From Planctomycetota bacterium (GTDB lineage: Bacteria; Planctomycetota; Phycisphaerae; Phycisphaerales; Zrk34), in contig WGMD01000006.1 in assembly GCA_016125255.1 (NCBI GenBank), positions 182,130 through 246,129 on the forward strand: 64,000 bases of DNA. The letters are read 5' to 3'. The first letter of the stretch is position 1; the number at the start of each line of letters is the position of its first letter. A program made the position numbers and the translations under genes. Under the pieces are notes generated by a model. The model ran no database searches and was not told the origin of the DNA. It saw only the letters and a list, made by a program, of their open reading frames with translations. Shown here in pieces: positions 35,566 through 43,530 of this stretch.

Positions 35566-35958
35566 ATGAAATTCATCTGCCTCGGCTACATCGAAGAAAA
35601 CAAGATGGAATCGTTCGCCCCCGAGGAGGCGCAGGCCATGATGGAGGAATGCTTCACGTACGACGATGTGCTGCGCGACGGCGGGCATTTCGCCGGCGGC
35701 GAGGCGCTGCAAGGGCCGCGCACCGCCAAAACCCTCCGTTTCGAGAACGGCAAAACCGTCGTCACCGATGGGCCCTACGCCGAGACGAAGGAGCAGATCG
35801 GCGGGATTCTGATTCTCGAAGCGAAGGACATGGCCGAAGCCGTCGCGCTGATGTCCAAGCATCCGGGCGTGCGGCTGGGCGGGCCCTTTGAGATTCGCCC
35901 CGCCGAGCCGATGATCAATGAACTCATCGCCGCCCGCGACGCCGCCAAGAACAAGTGA
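35566..35958 (+). CDS. YCII/DGPF-domain protein 2
   Basis: 130 residues. [17 protein letters not shown] opens the domain and [19 protein letters not shown] carries a DGPY variant of the signature. An aaggag 9 bases upstream of ATG 35566 fixes the start. Second of three paralogues between the ECF42 sigma factor and the VOC protein. Confidence 0.85.
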   Translation: MKFICLGYIEENKMESFAPEEAQAMMEECFTYDDVLRDGGHFAGGEALQGPRTAKTLRFENGKTVVTDGPYAETKEQIGGILILEAKDMAEAVALMSKHPGVRLGGPFEIRPAEPMINELIAARDAAKNK

Positions 35959-35977
35959 TTTGACCGAGGATTCAGCC

Positions 35978-36334
35978 ATGAAATATCTGCTGCTCATCTA
36001 CACCAACGAAGCCGACTGGACCGATGCGGAGCGTGAAAAGTGCTACGCCGAGTCGACGCAGATCACGCACGAGCTTCACCAGCGCGGCCAGTACCTCGGC
36101 GCTTCGCCCCTGATGCCCGTCGCCAGCGCCACCAGCGTCCGCGTCCGCAACGGCAAACCCGTCATCACCGATGGCCCCTTCGCCGAGACGCATGAACAAC
36201 TCGGCGGCTACTTCCTCGTCGAAGCCCGCGATCTCAACGAAGCCATCGCCATCGCCGCCCGCATCCCCGGCGCCAAAAAAGGCACCGTCGAAGTCCGCCC
36301 CGTCATGGACCTCGCGGGACTGCCCGAAATGTGA
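35978..36334 (+). CDS. YCII/DGPF-domain protein 3
   Basis: 118 residues. MKYLLLIYTNEADWTD and PVITDGPFAETHEQLGGYF show the YCII/DGPF family. It starts 19 bases after the previous stop, in a tight operon. Confidence 0.86.
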   Translation: MKYLLLIYTNEADWTDAEREKCYAESTQITHELHQRGQYLGASPLMPVASATSVRVRNGKPVITDGPFAETHEQLGGYFLVEARDLNEAIAIAARIPGAKKGTVEVRPVMDLAGLPEM

Positions 36335-36341
36335 CAACCTC

Positions 36342-36372
36342 GTTCAGCGACGCGGCTTGCCGCGTGATTTTC
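36342..36372 (+). terminator. Hairpin from the GTTTAGCGAC repeat family
   Basis: gttcagcgac at 36342, then acgcggc (36350-36356) and gccgcgt (36359-36365) in a perfect 7-bp stem, followed by gattttc. Lies between YCII 3 and the VOC gene; weak terminator or attenuator. Confidence 0.5.
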
Positions 36373-36399
36373 AACCTTCATCCAACAAGGACTTCAACC

Positions 36400-36816
36400 A
36401 TGATTCAGCCCTACCTCTGTTTTGAAGGACGCAGTGAAGAAGCGATCGAGTTCTATAAGAAGGCGCTCGGCGCGCAGGTCGAAATGCTCATGCGATTCAA
36501 GGACTCCCCCGTGCCGTGCGGATCGGGTGAGCACATGACCGCCATCGCCGAGAAGGTCATGCACGCCACACTCCGTATCGGTGACGCGACACTGATGTGC
36601 TCCGACGGCGGCTGCGCCGGCACTTCCACCTTCGGCGGCATCTCGCTGTCGTTCGACGTGCCCTCGGAAGCCAAAGCCAAGGAAGTCGTCGCGGCTCTGA
36701 GCGAAGACGGCCAGGTGAAAATGCCCGTGACCAAGACATTCTTCTCCCCCGCCTTCGGCATGGTCACCGACAAATTCGGCGTGTCATGGATGGTCATTGT
36801 CCCGCAAAAGATGTGA
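36400..36816 (+). CDS. VOC/PhnB-like glyoxalase-fold protein
   Basis: 138 residues of the vicinal-oxygen-chelate superfamily, PhnB-like subgroup (QPYLCFEGRSEEAIEFYKKA, MHATLRIGDATLMCSDG, FFSPAFGMVTDKFGVSWMV). Such proteins often accompany YCII and ECF42 genes. Catalytic activity cannot be predicted. The start is ATG 36400, after the repeat hairpin. Confidence 0.85.
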   Translation: MIQPYLCFEGRSEEAIEFYKKALGAQVEMLMRFKDSPVPCGSGEHMTAIAEKVMHATLRIGDATLMCSDGGCAGTSTFGGISLSFDVPSEAKAKEVVAALSEDGQVKMPVTKTFFSPAFGMVTDKFGVSWMVIVPQKM

Positions 36817-36824
36817 TTCTTCCT

Positions 36825-36956
36825 CCCCTCCCTCCGAGGGAGGTGCCGGGGGAGGGCGAAGCGTATCCGTTTGAGCGCGCTTCGACTCGGAACCGGGACT
36901 CGATCTACTCAATTCACCCCCACCCTGCCCTCCCCCTCAGGGGGGAGGGCCTTTTC
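36825..36956. repeat. Intergenic element with C-rich and G-rich hairpins
   Basis: cctccctccgagggagg near 36829 forms one hairpin. gccctcccc/ggggagggc near 36928-36951, followed by cttttc, forms a second one that looks like a terminator of the ECF42 cluster. The rest of the 251-base gap 36817-37067 holds the box at 36970 and an inverted repeat cgtttt/aaaacg (36991-37010). Confidence 0.55.
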
Positions 36957-36969
36957 ATTCGCGGTCGTC

Positions 36970-36982
36970 GAAATATATTTTC
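36970..36982. promoter_or_regulatory. AT-rich box upstream of sigma D
   Basis: gaaa-tatat-tttc, 85 bases before the sigma D start. Same class as the boxes at 20566, 29443 and 47358. Confidence 0.4.
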
Positions 36983-37067
36983 ACAATTCACGTTTTCGCG
37001 CGCCAAAACGGGGATGATGGCGACGTTTCCCCTGTGGAGCCACTTCTTTTGAGGCGCAATTGAGATC

Positions 37068-37604
37068 ATGAATCGGCCCGGAGCCACAAGCGAAGATTAT
37101 GAAGCGTTCGTCGAGCTGCTGATGGCGCATCAGCGGCGGATTCTTGGGTTTATCCGCTCGCAGGTGCGGTCGCTGGACGATGCCGAGGACCTGATGCAGC
37201 AGACGAGCATCGTGCTTTGGCGCAAGTTCGACGAGTTCGACCGGGCGTCGGATTTCGCGGCGTGGGCATTTCGCATTGCGCGTTACGAGGTGCTCAATCA
37301 CTGGTCCAAGGAAGATGTGCAGCGCCGGGTGTTCAGCCAGCGGACGCTCGATCAACTGGCCGACATGGCCGAGGCGATGCGACCCGAGTTCGATGCGCGG
37401 CAGTCGGCTTTGCAGGAGTGCATGAAACATCTCGACGGGTCCAATCGCGAACTGCTCGAGATGCGGTACAGCCAGTCGTTATCGCCCAAGTCGATCGCCG
37501 AGCGGATCGGACAGAGCGTCTGGGCGGTGTATCGGTCGCTTCAGCGGGTGCATACCAGTTTGATGACGTGCATCGAGCGCCGCGTGGCCGGGGGGCGGTC
37601 ATGA
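37068..37604 (+). CDS. Cassette D ECF sigma factor
   Basis: 178 residues. Region 2 contains QVRSLDDAEDLMQQTSIVLW and FAAWAFRIARYEVLNHWSK. Region 4 contains CMKHLDGSNRELLEMRYSQS and LSPKSIAERIGQSVWAVYRS. Closest to the cassette A sigma factor in motif content. The stop overlaps the next start as ATGA. Confidence 0.9.
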   Translation: MNRPGATSEDYEAFVELLMAHQRRILGFIRSQVRSLDDAEDLMQQTSIVLWRKFDEFDRASDFAAWAFRIARYEVLNHWSKEDVQRRVFSQRTLDQLADMAEAMRPEFDARQSALQECMKHLDGSNRELLEMRYSQSLSPKSIAERIGQSVWAVYRSLQRVHTSLMTCIERRVAGGRS

Positions 37605-39211
37605 GCAGGCGCGACACACGACTGGACGCGGCGACGATGGAGCTGATTCACGGCGCTGTGGAGAACCGGCTTGAGGCGGCGCAGTGGCGTGAACTGGAAG
37701 CGAAGATGGCGGATGATGACCACGTGCGGCGGACGTATCTGATGTACCTGTCGCTGCAGATGGATTTATCGTGGACGATGAACGGTCAAGATACCCCGGC
37801 AGCGCAGGCGACGACGACCGCGCGGCCGGTGGCCAAGCGGAGCCGGGGCGAGGCGCGGCGGCTGTTTCGGCCGTGGATGGGACTGGCGGCGGCGATCGCG
37901 CTCATCGGCGCGGCGGCCGCGATCGTGTTTCACCATCCCGGCGAATCGGTGCGTCCGACGGGCGTGCCACGGATGGCGGTGGCGATGCTCACGGACATGG
38001 GCGCCGATGCGCAGTGGAGCGACGCCAATCTGCCCACGCAGCCCGGCAGCGATCTGGCGGCGGGCGCGATGGAGTTGACCAGCGGGTCAGCCCAGATCAT
38101 GTTCGAAAACGGCGCGGTGGTCACGCTGTTCGGCCCGGCGCGCTTTCAGGTCATCGACCGCAACCTCGGCCGACTCGACGAAGGCGTGCTGACGGCGTTC
38201 GTGCCTGAACGGGCGCATGGGTTCACCGTGACCGCGCCCAACGAGGCGCGCGTCATCGATCTGGGCACACGCTTCGCCATGGTCGTCGATCGACTCGGGC
38301 GCACGTCGATTCAGGTCATGGCCGGTCGCGTGCGGCTGGCCAATGCGCTTCAGAACGCGATCTTTACTGTCGACGAGTCGGCGTCGATCGGCGTCGACGG
38401 GCGCATCGGGCCGGCCGACTCGGCGGCGCTGCTGCTGGCGGCGCGCGTGGCGGGGGAAACAGAACGCGGCTTCAAACGATGGCAGACGTTCAGCACGGCC
38501 CTGTCGCGCGATCCGAGCATCGTGGCGTACTACGACTTTTCCGACGGCGCGCCGGAACTGCTCAAGGCGACGGGCAAGGATCGCGGGATGGACGCGGAGA
38601 TCGACGGGCCGGTTTGGGACGAAGGCCGCTGGCCGGGCAAGCGGGCGCTGCGTTTTGACGGGCCGGGCGGTCGATCGCATGTGGCGCTGAATGATGCGGC
38701 GAGCGAGCGGTGTAATTTTTCGGGGTCGTTCAGCGTGATGGCGTGGTTCAAAGTCAATCGGTTCACGACGCACTGGCAGTCGCTGATCACCAAAGGCGAC
38801 AGCTCATGGCGCGTGCACCGCAACGACAACACCGACACGCTGAGCTTCGGCACGACCGCCAATGGCGACACCGATGACATGCCCGCCTCGACGCCGGTCA
38901 ACGATGGGCGATGGCATCTGGTGACGGCGACGTACGAGGCGGGCGACACGCCGCGGAAGCGGCTTTACATCGACGGAAAACTCGAAGCTCAGCGCGATCT
39001 GCGATGGGTCGGACCCAATGGTTGGCCCGTGTGGATCGGCAACAACGCCGAGACGGCCGGTCGCGACGATCGCGCCTTCGACGGTCTGATCGGCGAGGCG
39101 GCGCTGTTCAAACGGGCGCTGAGCGAGCGCGAAATCAACGAGATCTATCACGTCGGTCGCTCGGACGAGGAACCAGCGGCGATGACGGAGCAAGGACAAG
39201 AGATTCGCTAA
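37601..39211 (+). CDS. Cassette D FecR-like transmembrane sensor with LamG domain
   Basis: 536 residues. A cytoplasmic N-terminal region (AATMELIHGAVENRLEAAQW) precedes a TM helix at about 92-111. The FecR core contains LFGPARFQVIDRNLGRLDEG, AHGFTVTAPNEARVIDLG and SIQVMAGRVRL. The LamG domain runs from about 305 to 525 (FSGSFSVMAWFKVNRF, SLITKGDSSWRVHRN, DTLSFGTT, RKRLYIDGKLEAQRDL). This LamG is closely similar to that of the prepilin-LamG protein at 42583-43458 in the same cassette. The start overlaps the sigma stop (ATGA). Confidence 0.85.
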   Translation: MSRRDTRLDAATMELIHGAVENRLEAAQWRELEAKMADDDHVRRTYLMYLSLQMDLSWTMNGQDTPAAQATTTARPVAKRSRGEARRLFRPWMGLAAAIALIGAAAAIVFHHPGESVRPTGVPRMAVAMLTDMGADAQWSDANLPTQPGSDLAAGAMELTSGSAQIMFENGAVVTLFGPARFQVIDRNLGRLDEGVLTAFVPERAHGFTVTAPNEARVIDLGTRFAMVVDRLGRTSIQVMAGRVRLANALQNAIFTVDESASIGVDGRIGPADSAALLLAARVAGETERGFKRWQTFSTALSRDPSIVAYYDFSDGAPELLKATGKDRGMDAEIDGPVWDEGRWPGKRALRFDGPGGRSHVALNDAASERCNFSGSFSVMAWFKVNRFTTHWQSLITKGDSSWRVHRNDNTDTLSFGTTANGDTDDMPASTPVNDGRWHLVTATYEAGDTPRKRLYIDGKLEAQRDLRWVGPNGWPVWIGNNAETAGRDDRAFDGLIGEAALFKRALSEREINEIYHVGRSDEEPAAMTEQGQEIR

Positions 39212-39230
39212 AGCGAAAGGAGCAATTGGA

Positions 39231-41732
39231 ATGGGTATCGAACATGTGATGCAACGGATGGGCGTGATCGGGGCGATGATGATCGCGGCGGGGATCCCGG
39301 CGGGGATCGCGCAGGCGAGTCTGATCGGGGAATGGGAATTCGACAATAATCTGCTGGAAACCTCCGGGTTCAAGCCCGCGGGGACGCATGACGGAGAAGC
39401 GGTCGGCACGATCAGCTTCTCGACCGACACGCCGCTGGGACGGGGCGGGGCCTCGCTGGACCTGACCAATGGTTCGAGCGCCGTGCGCGTGATCAACTCC
39501 AACGCCAAGATTGGCGGCAGCCAGAATCTCGGCGACAACCTGACGTATCAATCGACCTACGACGCGGACATCGCCGCCGGGCCGATGACGATCAGCGTCT
39601 GGGTCAAGGGTTGGCCCGATACGTGGGAGGGCTTCGTTTCGGAAAAGGGCGAGAGCGGCAACGGGTATCAGCTCCGCAAATTCAACGACACGAACCACGC
39701 GGCCTTCACACTGCGCGGCACCGGGGGCAATGACGATCCGCAAGGCGGGATCAACGTCAACGACGGGCAATGGCACCAGCTCACGGGGGTGTGGGACTCG
39801 GCCAACGGCAATCGCTACTTGTACGTCGACGGCGTGCTGGACACGGCCGGGTCGATCACGGACGGCTCGGACACGGGCTCCGTCGCCGCCGCGACGTATG
39901 AATATGTCGTCTTCGGCGGCCGCGACAACGGCGGATCGATCAACAGCTTCGCGCAGGTGAAACTCGACGATGTGCGCATCTACAACGAAGCGCTGACGCA
40001 AAGCCAGATCGCCGCGACGGCCGGTCGCAATCTGACCAATAGCGAGAAGATCGCCGACTCGCTCGGCGGCGCGGGCTCGGCGTCGGGCATCCGATTCCAG
40101 CAGTTCGCCAGCGGCAGCGGCGCGCTCGGCAGCATCGATCAGGGCGAAGGCCTGCTCAGCGGCGAACTATTCCACCCCGGCGGTCAGGCCGCGGCCGGTT
40201 CCGTCAGCACGATCAACTACACCAACAGCGCCGGCACGCCCGGCCTCATCGCCGGCACCGCCAACTACCCCGGCGGCTCCAGCGACAACATGGCGACCCA
40301 GTGGGCCGGCGTCCTGGATATTCAGACCGCCGGGCAGTACGTGTTCGGCGTCAATTCCGATGACGGCTTCCGTCTGACGATCGGCGGGAAGGTCGTCTCC
40401 GAATTCGTCGGCCCGACCGGCGGCAGCGATCAGCGCGTCGGCATCACCTTCGACGAAGCCGGTCTGTATCGCTTCGAACTGACGCAGTACAACGGCGGCG
40501 GCGGCAACAATCTCGAATTCTGGGCCAAACAGGGAACGGACAATACGGTCGGCCCGCTCGTGGGCGATACGGCCAACGGTGGAATCGCCGTCTATCAGAA
40601 TGTGCTGACCAGCAGCGAGAACCTCGGCAGCGCCATCGCCACTGGCACGGGCGTCAAGACCGTCAGCGAACATGATGTGCAGAAATCCGGCTTCACGGTC
40701 AACTCGCTCTACGAAGTCGGTCAGATGCTCGACGGCACGGTGACGCCGACGCTCGATCGGGGTCATGCTCGGACGAACATCAGCGGCGTGGGCGTGCCAA
40801 GCGGATTCAACGGCGACAACTTCGGCGTGGCGTTCACGGGCGTGATGAATATCACGTCGCCGGGCCAGTACACGTTCTCGACCGCCAGCGATGACGGGTT
40901 CCGACTCATCATCGGCGGCACCGTCGTCTCCGAAGCCAATTACCCCAAAGGGACGAACGCCATCACCAACACCGCCAACTTCCTGGAAGCGGGCGTGTAC
41001 GAGTATCAACTACTCTGGTTCGAAAAGAGCGGCGGCGAAGGCATGACGTTCACCGCGCAGGACGCTCTGAGCAATAATGTCGAGTTCTATGGCTTGGCCG
41101 GTGATGACAACACGATCGACCGTCAACGCAATGGATTCGTCGTCAAGGCCGTCCAACTCGCGGCCGGACAACTGGGCGGGTCGCTGGGCGATCTGAATGA
41201 GGCGAATGATCTGCTGGATTTCCCGACGATCTACGGCTCGACCCGCGCCAAGGACTATTACGCGACGCTCAATCTGCTCGACGGCGGCAGCGATGCGAAC
41301 TACGGCGGCGGCGTCGCCCCGCCGATCACCGGCGACAACTACGCACTCGAAGCCACCGGAGCCGTGCACATTCTCACCGCCGGGTTTTACACGTTCGGCA
41401 TGAACGGCGACGACGGGTATTCCCTGGCGATCGGCGGCAACGTCGTGCTGGAGCGCTTCGGCACCGGCGGCCCGGGCAACGTGCTGGCCACTGTCTTTTT
41501 CAAGACCGCAGGGTGGTATGACCTGGATGTGATCATGTTCGAGAGCGGCGTCGGCTCCGAGTTCGAGCTCTTCGCCGCCGAAGGCGCCTTCACCGCGTTC
41601 AACTCGACCGACTTCCACCTCGTGGGCGACGTCGCCAATCGCGGGTTGGAAGTCATGACCGTCCCGACCCCCGCGGCGCTGCCCGCCGGGCTGGCGCTGC
41701 TGAGCGTCGTTGCGATGCGTCGGCGCAGCTAA
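39231..41732 (+). CDS. Cassette D large PEP-CTERM-type protein with LamG and PA14-like repeats
   Basis: 833 residues. A signal peptide (GVIGAMMIAAGIPAGIAQA) precedes a LamG domain at about 100-260 (MTISVWVKGWPDTWEGFVSE, GQWHQLTGVWDSANGNRYLY, VDGVLDTAG). Three PA14-like units follow, with SDDGFRLTIGG (about 377), SDDGFRLIIGG (about 554) and GDDGYSLAIGG (about 727), spaced about 175 residues apart. The tail is [14 protein letters not shown], a helix and RRRS. aaaggag upstream supports ATG 39231. Both domain types commonly bind carbohydrate, so a surface glycan-binding role is plausible. Confidence 0.87.
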   Translation: MGIEHVMQRMGVIGAMMIAAGIPAGIAQASLIGEWEFDNNLLETSGFKPAGTHDGEAVGTISFSTDTPLGRGGASLDLTNGSSAVRVINSNAKIGGSQNLGDNLTYQSTYDADIAAGPMTISVWVKGWPDTWEGFVSEKGESGNGYQLRKFNDTNHAAFTLRGTGGNDDPQGGINVNDGQWHQLTGVWDSANGNRYLYVDGVLDTAGSITDGSDTGSVAAATYEYVVFGGRDNGGSINSFAQVKLDDVRIYNEALTQSQIAATAGRNLTNSEKIADSLGGAGSASGIRFQQFASGSGALGSIDQGEGLLSGELFHPGGQAAAGSVSTINYTNSAGTPGLIAGTANYPGGSSDNMATQWAGVLDIQTAGQYVFGVNSDDGFRLTIGGKVVSEFVGPTGGSDQRVGITFDEAGLYRFELTQYNGGGGNNLEFWAKQGTDNTVGPLVGDTANGGIAVYQNVLTSSENLGSAIATGTGVKTVSEHDVQKSGFTVNSLYEVGQMLDGTVTPTLDRGHARTNISGVGVPSGFNGDNFGVAFTGVMNITSPGQYTFSTASDDGFRLIIGGTVVSEANYPKGTNAITNTANFLEAGVYEYQLLWFEKSGGEGMTFTAQDALSNNVEFYGLAGDDNTIDRQRNGFVVKAVQLAAGQLGGSLGDLNEANDLLDFPTIYGSTRAKDYYATLNLLDGGSDANYGGGVAPPITGDNYALEATGAVHILTAGFYTFGMNGDDGYSLAIGGNVVLERFGTGGPGNVLATVFFKTAGWYDLDVIMFESGVGSEFELFAAEGAFTAFNSTDFHLVGDVANRGLEVMTVPTPAALPAGLALLSVVAMRRRS

Positions 41733-41733
41733 C

Positions 41734-41776
41734 CGCGACGCAACGTGTCGCGCGTCCGCGCCGCCCGTTGAGCGGC
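41734..41776 (+). promoter_or_regulatory. Two small hairpins between cargo and prepilin of cassette D
   Basis: cgcgac/gtcgcg (41734-41739 and 41747-41752) and gccgc/gcggc (41760-41764 and 41772-41776) in the 61-base gap. Position matches the hairpins at 32314 and 56468 in cassettes C and F. Confidence 0.4.
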
Positions 41777-41793
41777 GGCTATGGAAAATCGCC

Positions 41794-42576
41794 ATGAAAA
41801 AAGCCGCATTCACATTGATCGAGCTTATGGTCGTCGTCGCGATCATCCTGGTGCTCGTGGCGATTCTCCTGCCGACGCTCGAGAACGCCAAGGAGGTCGC
41901 CGCGCTGACCGTCTGCGCCGCCAATCAGCGCCAGCTTGTCATGTCCAACCAGATGTACGCCAGCGACAACCACGGCCTGTATCCGCCATTCCGCATGGCC
42001 ATCACGCTCAATTGGAAAGGCGAAGTCGACGGGTCCGACGGCCCGGGCATCACGCGACTCGATCAAAGTCTGCTCTGGCCCTACTTCCGAAGCGCCGGCG
42101 TGCTGATGTGTCCGATCTTCAAGGCGCTGACGAATGACGATGCGATTCGCGCCTATTCGATGAACTGGAACATCGGCTCGACGCCGCCGATGACGGACAA
42201 TGACAATGAGGGCATCGGCTCGCTGACGAAGGTCCGACGCCCCGCGGAACTGTGCATGTTCAGCGAGGAAAACCCGTGGGCCCATCCGGCTTACTCGGGG
42301 GTGGGCATCAATGACGCCGACCTCGTCGTCCGCACCTGGCCCACGCAGGACACGCTCGCCACGTATCATCTGCCCCGCTACGAACGCTACGCGCAGGGCG
42401 AGCCCGCCGGGTTCCTGCCCACGCATCAGGACCAGCTTCTGGACACCGGCGTCGCCAACGTCGGATTCGTCGACGGCCACGTCGCTACCGCCAACACGCT
42501 CCAGACCGAGCGCCTCGTCTTCAATGACCCGACGCGCGTGCATTACCCGGGCAACTTCGCGTATGCTGATCGCTGA
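41794..42576 (+). CDS. Cassette D prepilin-like protein 1
   Basis: 260 residues with a short leader (MKKAA) directly before FTLIELMVVVAIILVLVAIL and ENAKEVAALTVCAANQRQLV. The C-terminal VANVGFVDGHVATAN keeps the DG of the H-X9-DG pattern, but the histidine position holds aspartate. Alanine replaces glycine before the phenylalanine. The frame is open upstream, but ATG 41794 gives a standard leader. The next gene starts 6 bases after its stop. Confidence 0.85.
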   Translation: MKKAAFTLIELMVVVAIILVLVAILLPTLENAKEVAALTVCAANQRQLVMSNQMYASDNHGLYPPFRMAITLNWKGEVDGSDGPGITRLDQSLLWPYFRSAGVLMCPIFKALTNDDAIRAYSMNWNIGSTPPMTDNDNEGIGSLTKVRRPAELCMFSEENPWAHPAYSGVGINDADLVVRTWPTQDTLATYHLPRYERYAQGEPAGFLPTHQDQLLDTGVANVGFVDGHVATANTLQTERLVFNDPTRVHYPGNFAYADR

Positions 42577-42582
42577 GGTTTC

Positions 42583-43458
42583 ATGAATCGACCGACACGA
42601 AATCGCGGCTTCACGCTGATCGAAATCCTTGTCGTCGTCGGCATCATCGTGCTGCTGGTGGGCATCCTGCTGCCGGCATTAGGCAGCGCGCGGAAGAAGG
42701 CGCGCTACGCCGCATGGGCCGCATATTCGAGGAATCTCGCCGCCGATCCGGACATGGCGGCGTATTACGATTTTCAGGGTCAGGGCGGCAGCGGCGACCG
42801 CACCGTCAAGAACAAAGCCCAGGGCGCGATCGACACGAAGATGATTCGCATCGCCTCGGCCAATGACCTGTACCGCATGACCTGGCCGGTCGACGAGACG
42901 AAGTTCCCGGTGTGGGCGACCGGGCGATGGGAAGGTAAGGGCGCGATCCAATTCGACGGCGTGGACGACTATCTCGAAACGGCCGTGCAGACGCAGGGCC
43001 AGTTCGATTTCCGCGGATCGTTCTCCGTCTTCTGCTGGTTCAAGATCGACGAGTTTCAGGGCACATGGGACGCCTTGATCACCAAGGGCGATTCCACCTG
43101 GCGATTGCACCGCTACCTGACATCTCACACACTCTCGTTCGACACGAACCACGGCGGGCCGGCCGATGTGCTCGACGCCCATACGCCGGTCGATGACAAT
43201 GCGTGGCATCTGGCGGTGGTGACGATGCACGTCGGCTCCGGCCGGTACGACAAGGCGATTTACATTGATGGCAACGTCGAGAATACGCGGACGCTCACCA
43301 CGCCGATGGACCTCAATGACTACCGCCTGATGATCGGCCGCAATGAACAGGCCGGCGGGGCACGATACATTCACGGTCTCATCGACGAGATCGGCATCGT
43401 CCGCCGCGCCCTGACCGTCGACGATGTTGCCAAGATGTACAACATCGGCCACCCCTGA
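42583..43458 (+). CDS. Cassette D prepilin-LamG fusion protein
   Basis: 291 residues. MNRPTRNRG/FTLIEILVVVGIIVLLVGIL is a prepilin leader and helix. Instead of an H-X9-DG domain the remainder is a LamG domain: DMAAYYDFQGQGG, IQFDGVDDYLETAVQ, FRGSFSVFCWFKIDEF, DALITKGDSTWRLHR, GLIDEIGIVRRALTVDDVAK. It aligns along its length with the LamG ectodomain of the cassette D sensor. Predicted to be membrane-tethered or assembled by a type II/IV-pilus-like machine. A lectin-like pseudopilin is inferred. Confidence 0.85.
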   Translation: MNRPTRNRGFTLIEILVVVGIIVLLVGILLPALGSARKKARYAAWAAYSRNLAADPDMAAYYDFQGQGGSGDRTVKNKAQGAIDTKMIRIASANDLYRMTWPVDETKFPVWATGRWEGKGAIQFDGVDDYLETAVQTQGQFDFRGSFSVFCWFKIDEFQGTWDALITKGDSTWRLHRYLTSHTLSFDTNHGGPADVLDAHTPVDDNAWHLAVVTMHVGSGRYDKAIYIDGNVENTRTLTTPMDLNDYRLMIGRNEQAGGARYIHGLIDEIGIVRRALTVDDVAKMYNIGHP

Positions 43459-43465
43459 TCGCCCG

Positions 43466-43507
43466 GCGCATTGAGCCGCGCGGGGCAAGCCGCGCCGCCA
43501 AATGCGC
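43466..43507. repeat. Palindromic repeat between convergent cassettes D and E
   Basis: Outer arms gcgcatt/aatgcgc (43466-43472 and 43501-43507) and an inner stem gcgcgg/ccgcgc (43478-43483 and 43490-43495). Shares the gccgcgcggggcaag word with 17084-17112. May end transcription from both sides. Confidence 0.6.
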
Positions 43508-43530
43508 GTCACGATTTGAAATCGAACGAT

